From Streptomyces pseudovenezuelae (GTDB lineage: Bacteria > Actinomycetota > Actinomycetes > Streptomycetales > Streptomycetaceae): 64,000 nt of DNA. Position numbers and translations under genes: made by a program. Positions 34,635 to 43,129 of the stretch are shown one piece after another. The first letter of the stretch is position 1. Every line of letters begins with the position of its first letter. The notes beneath the pieces are model-generated. The model saw only the letters and a program-made list of their open reading frames with translations. It did not search any database and had not been told where the DNA came from. The DNA is taken from contig NZ_JARXVH010000032.1 of the NCBI RefSeq assembly GCF_029892565.1, positions 1-64,000 of the forward strand, in the 5' to 3' direction.

Positions 34635-35392
34635 GCGCGCACTACTTCCGTACCACCGCGCTCGATGTCGGCGGCGTCTTCCGGGCTCAGCCCGCTGTCG
34701 GTGATCAGCAGGTCCACGTCGTTCAGGTCGCCGAAGCGGGCGAAGTGCTCCTGGCCGTACTTGGAGGAGTCGGCGAGCAGCACCACGCGGCGGGCGGCGG
34801 CGACCGCCGCGCGCTTCACCGCGGCCTCGGCGAGGTCGGGGGTGGTCAGGCCGTGGTCGGCGGAGAAGCCGTTGGCCGCCACGAACAGGACATCCGCCCG
34901 GATCTCGCCGTACGCCCGCAGCGCCCAGGCGTCCACGGCGGCGCGCGTACGGTGACGCACGCGCCCTCCGACGAGGTGGAGCTGGATGCCGGGGTGGTCC
35001 GCGAGGCGCGCGGCGATGGGCAGGCTGTGCGTGACGACGGTGAGGGAGGCCTCCAGCGGGATGCCGGCGGCCAGCCGCGCCACGGTCGAACCGGCGTCGA
35101 GGATCATCGTGCCCTCGCTCGGCAGTTCCGCGACGGCCGCCTTCGCGAGGCGGTCCTTCTCGTCGGCCGCGGTGCTCTCGCGCTCGGCGAGGTCCGGCTC
35201 GAAGTCGAGACGCCCGGCCGGTATGGCACCGCCGTGCACACGGCGGAGCAGGCCGGCGCGGTCGAGGGCCTTCAGGTCCCGGCGGATCGTCTCCGCCGTC
35301 ACCTGGAACTCCTCGGCGAGCGACACGACGTCGACCCGGCCGCCGTCACGGGCGAGCCGGAGGATCTCCTGCTGCCGCTCCGGTGCGTACAT
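34631..35392 (-). CDS. DeoR-family repressor of the fru operon
   Basis: 253-residue DeoR-type regulator: an N-terminal HTH (MYAPERQQEILRLARDGGRVDVVSLAEEFQVTAETIRRDL in about 1-45, then RVHGGAI) and a C-terminal sugar-phosphate sensor domain (TMILDAGSTVARLA ... LADSSKYGQEHFARFG). The likely effector is fructose-1-phosphate. The ATG is chosen; a TTG 14 codons upstream is possible. The upstream region carries two direct repeats GTAAACGGG 27 bases apart, candidate operators for autoregulation. Overlaps fruK by four bases. Confidence 0.93.
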   Translation of the reverse strand: MYAPERQQEILRLARDGGRVDVVSLAEEFQVTAETIRRDLKALDRAGLLRRVHGGAIPAGRLDFEPDLAERESTAADEKDRLAKAAVAELPSEGTMILDAGSTVARLAAGIPLEASLTVVTHSLPIAARLADHPGIQLHLVGGRVRHRTRAAVDAWALRAYGEIRADVLFVAANGFSADHGLTTPDLAEAAVKRAAVAAARRVVLLADSSKYGQEHFARFGDLNDVDLLITDSGLSPEDAADIERGGTEVVRA

Positions 35393-35483
35393 GTCCGTTC
35401 GCCTCCGACTCGATGCCTGACCGTTCCCGACCAATGCCCGAACTTGTGGTTTCTCTCGGAGGCTACGCCCGGATTTCCGGAAA

Positions 35484-35519
35484 GTAAACGGGTTCGGACA
35501 CGACTCAGACGTAAACGGG
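35484..35519. promoter_or_regulatory. paired direct repeats upstream of deoR-fruK-fruA
   Basis: GTAAACGGG occurs twice (about 35484 and 35511) with a 27-base period, 90-130 bases upstream of the DeoR start, a plausible DeoR operator pair. Confidence 0.45.
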
Positions 35520-35561
35520 CAGCAGCCCCTCGTGTCGGTCAGCGGCAGGCGCTCCGGTCCG

Positions 35562-36080
35562 TCAGCTGTGCCGCTGCGTTTTGATCTTCTGTTGGGCGGC
35601 GATGACGGCGCGGACCAGTTCGTTGCGGGCCGCCTCCTGGCGCATGGCCCTGGCGAGCTGGGTGCGGTGCTCCAGGAGGGGCACCTTCACGGCCGGACCC
35701 GGGTCGGGCAGGGCGGTGGCGATGTACTCGTCGACGCGCTCGACGACCTTCGCCAGTTCGGGGCGGACGGCCTCCACATGGTCGGCGATCCCCTTGATCA
35801 TGTTGTTGATCTGGGAGATGTCCTCGAAGTCGTCGGCGCGGCACGGCTTCTGCGCGAGGCGGCACTGGGCCTTGTAGAGGTCGGCGAGCCACTCGGCGGG
35901 CTTGTCGAGTTCGGTGTTCGCCTCGTCCTTGCTGCGGATCGTCCGCATCCAGGCGAAGACCTGCTTGTGGTGCAGCAGGGTGTACGTGGCGAGGACACCC
36001 GTGACCAGGAAGGAGACGGCGGTCAGCGCGAGGGAGCCGGCGCCGGTGCCGATCGCCAGCGTGGTGGTGCTGGTCATCAT
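35562..36080 (-). CDS. membrane-anchored helical protein, unknown
   Basis: 172 residues: one hydrophobic helix (about 12-36, GAGSLALTAVSFLVTGVLATYTLL) followed by a cytoplasmic, charged, mostly alpha-helical region with EDISQINNMIKGIADHVEAVRPELAKVVERVDEYI and a basic end KIKTQRHS. I recognise no family. The double ATG start lies 8 bases after the stop of the Crp-like gene, with GGAG overlapping that stop, so the two form an operon. A role as membrane partner or output of the Crp-like protein is an inference from this linkage only. Confidence 0.75.
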   Translation of the reverse strand: MMTSTTTLAIGTGAGSLALTAVSFLVTGVLATYTLLHHKQVFAWMRTIRSKDEANTELDKPAEWLADLYKAQCRLAQKPCRADDFEDISQINNMIKGIADHVEAVRPELAKVVERVDEYIATALPDPGPAVKVPLLEHRTQLARAMRQEAARNELVRAVIAAQQKIKTQRHS

Positions 36081-36087
36081 GCTGTGG

Positions 36088-36819
36088 TCAGCTCCCGGCG
36101 GCGAAGTGACGCAGCGCGTCGACGTCGTGAACGATGAACTGGCGGTACCGGGCTTCGATGTCGCCGTGGTAGCGCAGGGTCCGGATCGCGTTCTCCACGG
36201 TGGACATGGCGATCTGGAGGGCGGCGGCGATGTCCTTCTGGCCCGGGCCGGATATGACGGTCCAGCCCGTCCGCGGGTCGGGGACACCCACGGTGTCGGC
36301 GAGGTGCGCCAGCAGTCTGCCGATGCGCTCCAGGGGCGGCCGGGTGGCCATGGCGTACACGAGCTCGTCGCTGCGGTTTCGGTCCTCCAGGCTGCACAGG
36401 AGGGCGAGTTGGATCTCGGGTCGGCGGCGCAGCAGGACGTTGAAGTGGCGTGCGCGGCAGGGGATGGCCACGGTCCTGGCCAGGCACTTGGTGCGGACGC
36501 CGGAGCCGGGGGTGACGAGCTTGGCCTCGCCGACCAGCTGACCGCCGCCCCGGAAGCGCGTGACGGTGGGGACGTTGTCCCCCTCGCCCAGCGGGAAGCG
36601 GTCCTGCCGTACGACGCCCTCCCAGATGATGTACACGTCCCGGCCGTCCGACCCCAGCGGCAGGAGCTCGTCCCGGCCGAAGACACGGCCGCGCAGTCCG
36701 GCCTGCAGCAGGGTCTGCCAGTCCTCGGCCGGGAGGCGCTGCAGGAAGCTTCCCTCTGGTTTGTCCTCGTGGCCCAGGAGCAGGCCGGTCGGCCGGGAGG
36801 TGTCGACGGTCGCGGGCAT
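36088..36819 (-). CDS. Crp/Fnr-type cyclic-nucleotide-binding regulator
   Basis: 243-residue protein with a cNMP-binding beta-barrel (about 30-150; LGSDGRDVYIIWEGVVRQDRF, GGGQLVGEAKLVTPGSGVRTKCLARTVAIPCRA). The canonical phosphate-binding cassette (GELALL..PRxA) is poorly conserved, so ligand binding is doubtful. The C-terminal half has a winged HTH with GPGQKDIAAALQIAMSTVENAIRTLRYHGDIE. GGGGGAG lies before the ATG. It sits between a possible 48-residue ORF and a membrane protein gene, behind a 1.2 kb AT-richer non-coding region. Confidence 0.85.
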   Translation of the reverse strand: MPATVDTSRPTGLLLGHEDKPEGSFLQRLPAEDWQTLLQAGLRGRVFGRDELLPLGSDGRDVYIIWEGVVRQDRFPLGEGDNVPTVTRFRGGGQLVGEAKLVTPGSGVRTKCLARTVAIPCRARHFNVLLRRRPEIQLALLCSLEDRNRSDELVYAMATRPPLERIGRLLAHLADTVGVPDPRTGWTVISGPGQKDIAAALQIAMSTVENAIRTLRYHGDIEARYRQFIVHDVDALRHFAAGS

Positions 36820-36821
36820 GC

Positions 36822-36968
36822 TCACTCCCCCGCTCCGGCGCCCGCAGCGGCGCGTGTCCCGGCGTACGCGCCCTGCGGCGCGCTGTGGTGACGACGTGTC
36901 ACGGGTGAGGTACCGCGGTGTCCGCGGCCCGACGGCGGAATGACGCCGTCGTCGTTGACGGTGCGCAT
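36822..36968 (-). CDS. possible 48-residue ORF upstream of crp-like gene
   Basis: An ORF beginning MRTVNDDGVIPPSGRG and ending AAAGAGAGE stops two bases before the Crp-like start codon, so translation could be coupled. Third-position GC is about 75-80%, between coding and non-coding values here. CAGGG lies 11 bases upstream of its ATG. The composition (Arg/Gly/Ala, His pairs) shows no family. It may be a leader peptide or chance. Confidence 0.35.
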   Translation of the reverse strand: MRTVNDDGVIPPSGRGHRGTSPVTRRHHSAPQGAYAGTRAAAGAGAGE

Positions 36969-38080
36969 CGACGTTGATCCCTGTTCTGTTGGCGCTCTGG
37001 AACCCCACTGGTCAGCGGGGTTCCGGGTGGTGGGTCCTGCTCCCTCTCCGAGAGGTACGACAGCGCCCGGGTGGTGAGGCCGGGCGGGGGTGGAGACGGT
37101 TGAGCGAGATAAAGCTACCCCTCGCCGCGAGTGCAGAGCCAGTCGTGTTTTCGAAGGCACGGCGCCAAATAGTGATCATGACGCAAACCCCTCATTCCGG
37201 GGTTTTGTTACAGAAGATCACGCGCAATCCGGACAGGAAAGCCACCGGGCTTTTGCGCAATTACGGATCCCGGTTATCGGCGCACCCCACAGGGTGCGGC
37301 AGGACCCTTCCCGGGTGAGCGACATATGACGCCCGCACAAACCCAAAGCAAAAACGAGAGGCCCCGGGGCACCACCCCCAGGACCTCCCGGAAAGGTCCG
37401 GACCCACCAGGGATCAGACCGCTGCCCAGTAAACACCACGGATGGCCTTTCGGTCACTCCCCGTCAGGCGACAGTCAGCCACCGCCAGCGCATGGCCAGC
37501 CGAAACCCCCGCCCACGGGGGTTCGTTACGGACAACACAGCACCCCGCACGTGCCGACATGGCGCCCCACCCGGCCGTACGTTTTACCCCCTTTATCCAA
37601 ACAGGGGCGAGACGGCCCCGACCGCACAGGGCCGTGACAGCGTTATCAATTGAAGGCCACCGATCAAGAGTCAACAGATTCGGTCAACACGCACCCATCC
37701 GCCCGACCCCCTCACCGGCCGGAAGCACACCCACCGGACCCGGCGGAGCGAACCGCCACCACCGACCCAATTAACCCGCCACCGCTTCAGTAATTTCTTT
37801 TCTGGAGGTAATCAGGACCGACAGAAAATACGGCGTTTCCGCACGAGGAACGGAATCCCGTACGGGAATCCACAGTTCACCCTCGCACATCAACAAATGT
37901 CGACTAAGGAACAAGGTCGCCGCCCGTCGGTCCAACAACCGGTTCGCCCACGCACGGTGAACTTATGACCTGTCAGTTTTGTTGCAGAGCACGCAAGTTG
38001 AGCGCGTGGGACACCTAAAAACCGGAGTGTTCCACTCAGAAGCGATCATTCATGTACGTAGTGCCGCGTTCGGCACATCA
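36969..38080 (-). promoter_or_regulatory. long AT-richer leader region without clear genes
   Basis: About 1.1 kb with lower GC than its surroundings and no ORF with Streptomyces codon bias. Structures seen: perfect inverted repeat GGAACCCC/GGGGTTCC (36999-37024), CCTCTC-C-GAGAGG (37043-37055), a hairpin AAACCCC/GGGGTTT with a T-rich flank (37185-37208), CGCACCC/GGGTGCG (37281-37298), a strong reverse-strand terminator (37350-37387) and GTGCCG/CGGCAC (38061-38076). Promoter-like TTGACT and TTGATC with TGATAAC occur on the reverse strand near 37640-37675. This suggests at least one non-coding transcript or a multi-step attenuated leader feeding the Crp-like operon. Confidence 0.5.
37350..37399 (-). 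terminator. reverse-strand terminator with overlapping alternative hairpin
   Basis: On the reverse strand a 12-bp stem (GAGGTCCTGGGG with CCCCGGGGCCTC, two G-T wobbles, 37358-37387) is followed by TCGTTTTTGC. An upstream stem GGACCT/AGGTCC (37381-37399) shares bases with it, so the two cannot form together, an attenuator-like layout. Confidence 0.65.
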
Positions 38081-38117
38081 AGGACCCCGCCCCGGTACGA
38101 CCTCGGGGCGGGGTCCT
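38081..38117 (-). terminator. terminator downstream of MFS gene
   Basis: Perfect 13-bp arms AGGACCCCGCCCC/GGGGCGGGGTCCT with an 11-base loop, 30 bases beyond the stop of the MFS gene at 38147. No strong T run. Confidence 0.75.
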
Positions 38118-38146
38118 GTCCACGGCGCCTGCGTCGCCGTACGGCT

Positions 38147-39670
38147 TCAACTCCCGCTCGGCTGCGCCTCCTTGACCGCCTTGGCCCCCCGCCCCGGCAG
38201 CGCGAACATCAACAGGAAGATCAGCCCCATCACGCCGGCCACCCACCCCAGCGCCCCCTGGAACGCGTCCACGAACGCCGCCCCCACCCGCTCCGGCGCC
38301 AGGTGGTCGTCCATCGCGCCGAAGAAGACCACCGACACCAGCCCGAGCCCGAGCGCATTGCCCATCTGCTGCACGGTGTTGATGAGTCCGGACGCGGAGC
38401 CCGCGTGCTCGCGCGGTACCTCGGACAGGATCGTGTCGGTCAGCGGGGCGAAGATCAGGCCCATGCCGGCGCCCATCACGACGAGCGGGAGCGCCATCTG
38501 CCAGGAGGCGATGCCCAGTCCGTACCGCTCGGACTCCCAGAGGTAGAGCAGCACGCCCACGGCCATCACCAGCGCACCGGCCTGGAGGACGTTGCGTCCG
38601 CCGACGCGCGGCACCAGCTTCCGTACGGACATCCCGGCCGCCACCGAGACGGCGATGGAGAACGGTACGCCGGTCAGCCCCGCCCGCAGCGGGCTCCAGC
38701 CCAGTCCGATCTGCATGTACAGCGTCCAGACGAGGAAGAAGATGCCGAGTGCGACACCGAAGACGGTCTGCACGGCGATGCCGGCCGCGAAGCTCTTCAC
38801 CTTGAACAGGGAGAGTTCGACGAGCGGGGAACCGTCCCGTGCCGCCTTCTTCTTCTCGTACGCCACCAGCCCGGAGAAGACGCCGATCGAGCCGGACATC
38901 GACACGAACCCCCAGGCGGGCCAGCCCAGTTCCTCGCCGCGGGTGAGCGGGTAGAGCAGCATCAGCAGGCCGAGGGTGACCAGGGCGACGCCCACCAGGT
39001 CCAGCTTCAGCGCGCGCGGTGCCTTCGACTCGGTGATGAAGCGGCTGCCGAGGATCAGGCCCGCGATGCCGACGGGCAGGTTGATGAGGAAGATCGGGCG
39101 CCATTCGAGGCCGAAGAGGTTCCACTCGGTGAGCAGGGCGCCGAGCAACGGTCCCATGACCGCGCCCAGGCCCACGACGGCACCGAACAACCCGAACACC
39201 TTGCCCCGCTCATGGGCGGGGAAGGTGGCGTGCACGATCGACAGCACCTGCGGCACCATCATCGCCGCCATCCCGCCCTGCAGGATCCGCGAGGCGACCA
39301 GCATCTCCGGGTTCGCGGCGAAGCCGCACAGCGCGGAGGCGAGCGTGAAGCCGCCGATGCCGATGAGGAACAGCCGCTTGCGGCCGTGGATGTCACCGAG
39401 CCGACCGCCCGTGATCAGGCCGGCGGCGAAGGCGAGCGCGTAACCGGCGGTGATCCACTGGATCTGGCTGAAGGAGGCGCCCGCGTCCCGCTGGATCGAC
39501 GGGATCGCGACATTGACGATCGTGACGTCGACGAGGTCCATGAAGGCCGCGGTCATCACGATGGCGAGGGCGAACCAGCGACGCCGGTCGCCGGCGGCGG
39601 CCCGAGCACCGTCATCCGGTGCCGGCGTCGCCGGCCGGGCGCTGAGAGGGGTGGTCTCCGTTGAGGTCAT
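38147..39670 (-). CDS. MFS drug-type exporter (DHA2, 14 helices)
   Basis: 507-residue multidrug-type transporter. DHA2 signatures: FMDLVDVTIVNVAIPSIQRD in helix 1, WITAGYALAFAAGLITGGRLGDIHGRKRLFL (motif A), the motif C region FGAVVGLGAVMGPLLGALL and 14 predicted helices. N- and C-terminal tails are short and cytoplasmic. The ATG (MTSTETTPL) is divergent from a WYL-type regulator gene across 62 bases that carry an inverted repeat, so the regulator probably controls it. Substrate is unknown. Confidence 0.92.
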   Translation of the reverse strand: MTSTETTPLSARPATPAPDDGARAAAGDRRRWFALAIVMTAAFMDLVDVTIVNVAIPSIQRDAGASFSQIQWITAGYALAFAAGLITGGRLGDIHGRKRLFLIGIGGFTLASALCGFAANPEMLVASRILQGGMAAMMVPQVLSIVHATFPAHERGKVFGLFGAVVGLGAVMGPLLGALLTEWNLFGLEWRPIFLINLPVGIAGLILGSRFITESKAPRALKLDLVGVALVTLGLLMLLYPLTRGEELGWPAWGFVSMSGSIGVFSGLVAYEKKKAARDGSPLVELSLFKVKSFAAGIAVQTVFGVALGIFFLVWTLYMQIGLGWSPLRAGLTGVPFSIAVSVAAGMSVRKLVPRVGGRNVLQAGALVMAVGVLLYLWESERYGLGIASWQMALPLVVMGAGMGLIFAPLTDTILSEVPREHAGSASGLINTVQQMGNALGLGLVSVVFFGAMDDHLAPERVGAAFVDAFQGALGWVAGVMGLIFLLMFALPGRGAKAVKEAQPSGS

Positions 39671-39691
39671 GGAACGAACCTAGAAGGCCAT

Positions 39692-39710
39692 TAGGTCAGA
39701 TCGTGTCCTA
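39692..39710. promoter_or_regulatory. inverted repeat in MFS/WYL divergent promoter
   Basis: TAGGTCA-GATCG-TGTCCTA is a 7-bp inverted repeat with one mismatch, 22 bases from both start codons, a likely operator for the divergent regulator. Confidence 0.6.
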
Positions 39711-39732
39711 GTTCTGCGGCATCCTCGAACTC

Positions 39733-40698
39733 ATGACGACGGACACCCCGGCACGGCTCCTGCAGCTCCTCTCCCTCCTCCAGACGCCCCGCGAATGGCC
39801 CGGCGGCGAGCTCGCCGACCGGCTCGGCGTCTCGCGCCGCACGGTCCGCCGCGACATCGACCGGCTGCGCGAACTCGGCTACCCCGTCGAGGCCTCCCTG
39901 GGCTCCGACGGCGGCTACCGGCTCGTCGCGGGCAAGGCGATGCCCCCGCTGGTCCTCGACGACGAGGAGGCGGTGGCCATCGCGGTCGGCCTGCGCGCGG
40001 GCGCCGGACACGCGCTGGAGGGCGTCGACGAGGCCTCCGTACGCGCCCTCGCCAAGCTGGAACAGGTGCTGCCCTCCCGGCTGCGCCACCGCGTCTCCAC
40101 CCTCCAGTCCGCGACCACCCCGCTGACCAGCGGCGACGGCGCGAGCATCGCACCCGAGACGCTGACCGTGATGGCCTCGACGGTGGCCGGGCGCGAGCGG
40201 CTGCGGTTCGCCTACCGCGCGGCCGACGGCACCGAGTCGCGCCGCCTCACCGAGCCCTACCGCCTGGTCTCGACCGGCCGCCGCTGGTACCTCGTCGCCT
40301 ACGACCTCGACCGCGCCGACTGGCGCACCTTCCGCGTCGACCGGGTCGCCGACCCCTTCGCGACGGGCGCGCGGTTCGCTCCGCGGGAGCTGCCGACGGG
40401 GAGCGCGGCGGAGTACCTGCGACGCTCGATGCAGCGCCGGCACGAGTCGTACGACTTCGAGGTCACCTTCGCCGCCCCCGCCGAGTCGGTCGCGGCCCGC
40501 CTCCCGACCTGGCTGGGAACACCCGAACCCCTCGACGCCGACACCTGCCGACTGCGCGCCACGGTCGCCGACGCGAAGGAGTGGCTGGCGGTCCGGCTGG
40601 CCATGCCGGGCTTCGAGTTCACGGTCCAGGAGCCCGCTGAACTGATGGAGTGCGTACGGGAGTTGGGTGGCCGGCTGACACGGGCCGCGGGCGGCTGA
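39733..40698 (+). CDS. HTH-WYL transcriptional regulator
   Basis: 321-residue regulator: an N-terminal HTH_11 (ARLLQLLSLLQTPREWPGGELADRLGVSRRTVRRDIDRLRELGYPV, about 7-55) and a WYL domain (about 140-220) where the motif reads RRWYLVAYDLDRADWRTFRVDRV. A C-terminal WCX-type extension ends in MECVRELGGRL. WYL proteins sense nucleotides or other ligands. The ATG has no obvious ribosome binding site, so transcription may start near it. Divergent from the DHA2 exporter, its probable target. Confidence 0.93.
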   Translation: MTTDTPARLLQLLSLLQTPREWPGGELADRLGVSRRTVRRDIDRLRELGYPVEASLGSDGGYRLVAGKAMPPLVLDDEEAVAIAVGLRAGAGHALEGVDEASVRALAKLEQVLPSRLRHRVSTLQSATTPLTSGDGASIAPETLTVMASTVAGRERLRFAYRAADGTESRRLTEPYRLVSTGRRWYLVAYDLDRADWRTFRVDRVADPFATGARFAPRELPTGSAAEYLRRSMQRRHESYDFEVTFAAPAESVAARLPTWLGTPEPLDADTCRLRATVADAKEWLAVRLAMPGFEFTVQEPAELMECVRELGGRLTRAAGG

Positions 40699-40754
40699 GG
40701 CGGGACAGGCATCGGCATCGGCATCATCCGAGCCACGTGCCCTCCCCCTCCGCC

Positions 40755-41495
40755 CTACCCCCGCGCCACTTCCCCCCACGGGAAGTCCCGCAGCGCCTCC
40801 AGGTTCCGTAGCGCCATCGCCGCCGGTCCCTTCGGACCCGATGCCGGTGCTTCACCGGCTGCCCAGCCCTCCACGGCGACCCGTACGGCGGCGCTGGCGG
40901 TGGCGGCCGCGAAGCGCAGGCCGGGAGACCGGGCGAGACCGCTGCCAACGTTGTCGGCATCCCCGTCGGAACCCTGCACCGCAGACTCCCCCAGCCGTAC
41001 GGCCAGCACCTCCCCCAGCCGTCCCTCCGCCTCGTGCGACACCTCCGCCCACACCTTCCGCAGTGCGGGGCTCGTGTCGGTGAGGCGGATGAGGGTGCGG
41101 ACCAGTTCCCAGGAGGCGGCGGAGACGCCGACGCCCGGGGTCAGGGTGTGGCGTACGGCGTGTTCCAGTGCCTCGGGTACGGAGAGGTCGGCGGGGGCCG
41201 CGCGCAGCGCCTCGCCCCAGCGCTCGGCGCCCGCCGCGTAGAGCGGGGCGACGGCTTCTTCCTTGGAGGCGAAGTAGCGGTAGAACGTGCGCGGGGCGAT
41301 GCCGGCGGCCTGGGCGATGTCCTCGGCCCGGGTGGCGCGCAGTCCGCGTCTGACGAACAGCCCGGCCGCCGCGCGGGCGATCTCCATCCGGGTCGCGGCC
41401 TTCCGCCGTTCGGTCAGCGAGGCGGGAGGGGGTGTCGGACCCGGCGACACAGAAGTGGCGGCGCGGGAAGGCTGTGCGGGGGTGGAGCTGCTCAC
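40755..41495 (-). CDS. TetR-family regulator
   Basis: 246-residue TetR regulator. A Ser/Pro-rich N-terminal arm (1-28) precedes the HTH (about 33-80; RMEIARAAAGLFVRRGLRATRAEDIAQAAGIAPRTFYRYFASKEEAV), and the C-terminal half is the ligand/dimer domain. The GTG start lies 21 bases from the operator-like TGGCA-CAATC-TGCCA, consistent with autoregulation. Its place next to hrdD matches a known Streptomyces TetR regulator that blocks antibiotic production when overproduced (SCO3201; recalled, not checked). Low-complexity stretches suggest length variation between species. Confidence 0.9.
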   Translation of the reverse strand: MSSSTPAQPSRAATSVSPGPTPPPASLTERRKAATRMEIARAAAGLFVRRGLRATRAEDIAQAAGIAPRTFYRYFASKEEAVAPLYAAGAERWGEALRAAPADLSVPEALEHAVRHTLTPGVGVSAASWELVRTLIRLTDTSPALRKVWAEVSHEAEGRLGEVLAVRLGESAVQGSDGDADNVGSGLARSPGLRFAAATASAAVRVAVEGWAAGEAPASGPKGPAAMALRNLEALRDFPWGEVARG

Positions 41496-41515
41496 ATCGG
41501 CAGGCTATGCCCATG

Positions 41516-41530
41516 TGGCACAATCTGCCA
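41516..41530. promoter_or_regulatory. TetR autoregulatory site candidate
   Basis: TGGCA-CAATC-TGCCA, a perfect 5-bp inverted repeat, lies 21-35 bases upstream of the tetR start codon. Confidence 0.5.
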
Positions 41531-41937
41531 TTCGGCGGGCCACCCCGGGGTTCAGGTTCGGGGTGCCCCGCCACCCACTCTGCCCTGCCCGGCCGCGGAC
41601 GACAAAAGCGGCGGCAGCAGCGGGCGACAAAGAGAGCCGGGCCCCGGCGCCCGGGGGGAGGGCGCCGAAGCCCGGCTCAGGGAAGGTCCCGGCACCGGGG
41701 GGGAGTGCGTCGGGACGTGGTCCAAGGGGGTCTCGGGGGCGGTGCCCCCTGACCCGAACTCATGGGCCCTGAAGTCTTGTTCCCGGGGCCCGGAGATTTG
41801 AAGCGGCGGAACACAGCCATGTTTGCGCCGGTGTTCCGCCACCCGGCGTACGCGGCGAAGGACGGTCGTACGCTGCCCGGCACCTGCCGGGAGTCGCGCG
41901 CCCCCCTCGCCACGAGACGTCGGGGTCGGTGTCGGTT
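41531..41937 (-). other. tetR-hrdD intergenic region with strong hairpins
   Basis: No convincing gene. On the reverse strand, after the hrdD stop, come a perfect 10-bp stem (GGCGGAACAC/GTGTTCCGCC, 41805-41840, 16-base loop) and then GGGGGC-GGT-GCCCCC (41735-41749) extended by GGGTC/GACCC. Neither has a long T run, but together they could end the hrdD transcript or form a small RNA. An ORF starting MAVFRRFKSPG on the reverse strand has weak coding statistics. Confidence 0.5.
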
Positions 41938-42936
41938 TTACGCCGCCGCTTCGAAGCCGGTGTCGCGGGCCAGCTTCTTCAGTTCCAGCAGCGCGTGCTT
42001 CTCGATCTGACGGATGCGCTCGCGCGTCAGGCCGTGCTCCTTGCCGACCTCGGTCAGCGTCCGCTCACGGCCGTCGTCGATGCCGTAGCGCATCTTGATG
42101 ATGGAGGCCGTGCGCGGGTCCAGGCGGCCGATCAGGTCGTCCAGTTCCTCGCTGCGCAGCAGGGTCAGGACGGACTGCTCGGGGGAGACCGCCGAGGTGT
42201 CCTCCAGCAGGTCGCCGAACTGGGTCTCGCCCTGGTCGTCCACCGCCATGTTCAGCGAGACCGGGTCGCGGGCCCAGTCGAGGACGTCGATGACGCGCTC
42301 CGGTGTGGAGGCGAGCTCGGCGGCGATCTCGGCGGGCTCCGGGTCGCGGCCGTGCTCGCGGTTGAACTCGCGCTGGACGCGGCGGATCCGGCCGAGCTCC
42401 TCCACCAGGTGGACGGGGAGCCGGATGGTGCGGGACTGGTCGGCGATCGAGCGGGTGATCGCCTGGCGGATCCACCAGGTCGCGTACGTCGAGAACTTGA
42501 AGCCCTTGCGGTAGTCGAACTTCTCCACCGCGCGCACCAGGCCCGCATTGCCCTCCTGGACCAGGTCCAGCAGGGGCAGGCCGCTGCGCGGGTAGCGACG
42601 GGCCACGGCCACGACCAGACGGAGGTTGGAGCGGATGAAGACGTCCTTGGCGCGCTCTCCCTCGTCGACCAGGGCCTGCAGCTCCTCGCGGCTGGCCTCG
42701 GCCTGTGAATCCTCGTAGCCCTCGAGAACCTGTCGCGCGAACACACCCGCCTCGATGATCTGAGACAGCTCGACCTCCTTGGCGGCGTCGAGCAGCGGTG
42801 TGCGCGCGATCTCGTCGAGGTACATGCCGACCAGGTCACGGTCGGCGATCTCGCCGGCGCGGGCGCGAACACTGCTTGCCCTGTCGGCCGTCTCGCCAGA
42901 GGCGGACTTACGACGGGCGACGGCACGGGTTGCCAT
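41938..42936 (-). CDS. hrdD: RNA polymerase sigma factor HrdD
   Basis: Group 2 sigma-70 factor of 332 residues, the length of HrdD in S. coelicolor. Region 1.2 is DLVGMYLDEIARTPLLDAAKEVELSQ. Region 2 has FIRSNLRLVVAVARRYPRSGLPLLDLVQEGNAGLVRAVEKFDYRKGFKFSTYATWWIRQAI, region 3 starts RLPVHLVEELGRIRR, and region 4 has LTEVGKEHGLTRERIRQIEKHALLELKKL. It recognises promoters similar to those of HrdB. The ATG (MATRAVARRK) is behind AAGGGAG. A SigR-type promoter lies 108-134 bases upstream, linking it to thiol-oxidative stress, as known for hrdD. Confidence 0.95.
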   Translation of the reverse strand: MATRAVARRKSASGETADRASSVRARAGEIADRDLVGMYLDEIARTPLLDAAKEVELSQIIEAGVFARQVLEGYEDSQAEASREELQALVDEGERAKDVFIRSNLRLVVAVARRYPRSGLPLLDLVQEGNAGLVRAVEKFDYRKGFKFSTYATWWIRQAITRSIADQSRTIRLPVHLVEELGRIRRVQREFNREHGRDPEPAEIAAELASTPERVIDVLDWARDPVSLNMAVDDQGETQFGDLLEDTSAVSPEQSVLTLLRSEELDDLIGRLDPRTASIIKMRYGIDDGRERTLTEVGKEHGLTRERIRQIEKHALLELKKLARDTGFEAAA

Positions 42937-43043
42937 GCGAGCTCCCTTGCGATGGTGGCTGGCGGGTGGTCTGTCGGACACCGGGCACTCACCGTCGAGT
43001 ACCCCTCAGCACCCTTCTCGGGTGCCCTGCATCCGAAGGAAAC

Positions 43044-43070
43044 AACGACTGGAATCCGGACAGAATTCCC
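43044..43070 (-). promoter_or_regulatory. SigR-type promoter of hrdD
   Basis: The reverse strand reads GGGAAT, exactly 18 bases, then GTTG, matching the SigR consensus GGGAAT-N18-GTT. It would start a transcript near 43036, about 100 bases before the hrdD ATG. Confidence 0.8.
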
Positions 43071-43129
43071 AACCTGCCCCCCGATTTTTCTGATCATGCA
43101 GTACCCTGTGCCGCCACGGAGGTGGTCCG

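Noticed and set aside
37218..37325. 35-residue Cys-containing reverse ORF starting MSLTREGSCRTLWG
   Set aside because: It lacks a ribosome binding site and codon bias; kept only as a remark, not as a gene.
36974..37329. Forward ORFs of 114 and 79 residues in the AT-richer leader
   Set aside because: Third-position GC is low, no ribosome binding sites, and they overlap hairpins and the reverse-strand leader.
36820..38080. tmRNA, RNase P RNA, SRP RNA or a known riboswitch
   Set aside because: None of the conserved cores that I could recall (tRNA-like ends, CUGAGA of TPP, cobalamin box, ydaO core) are present.
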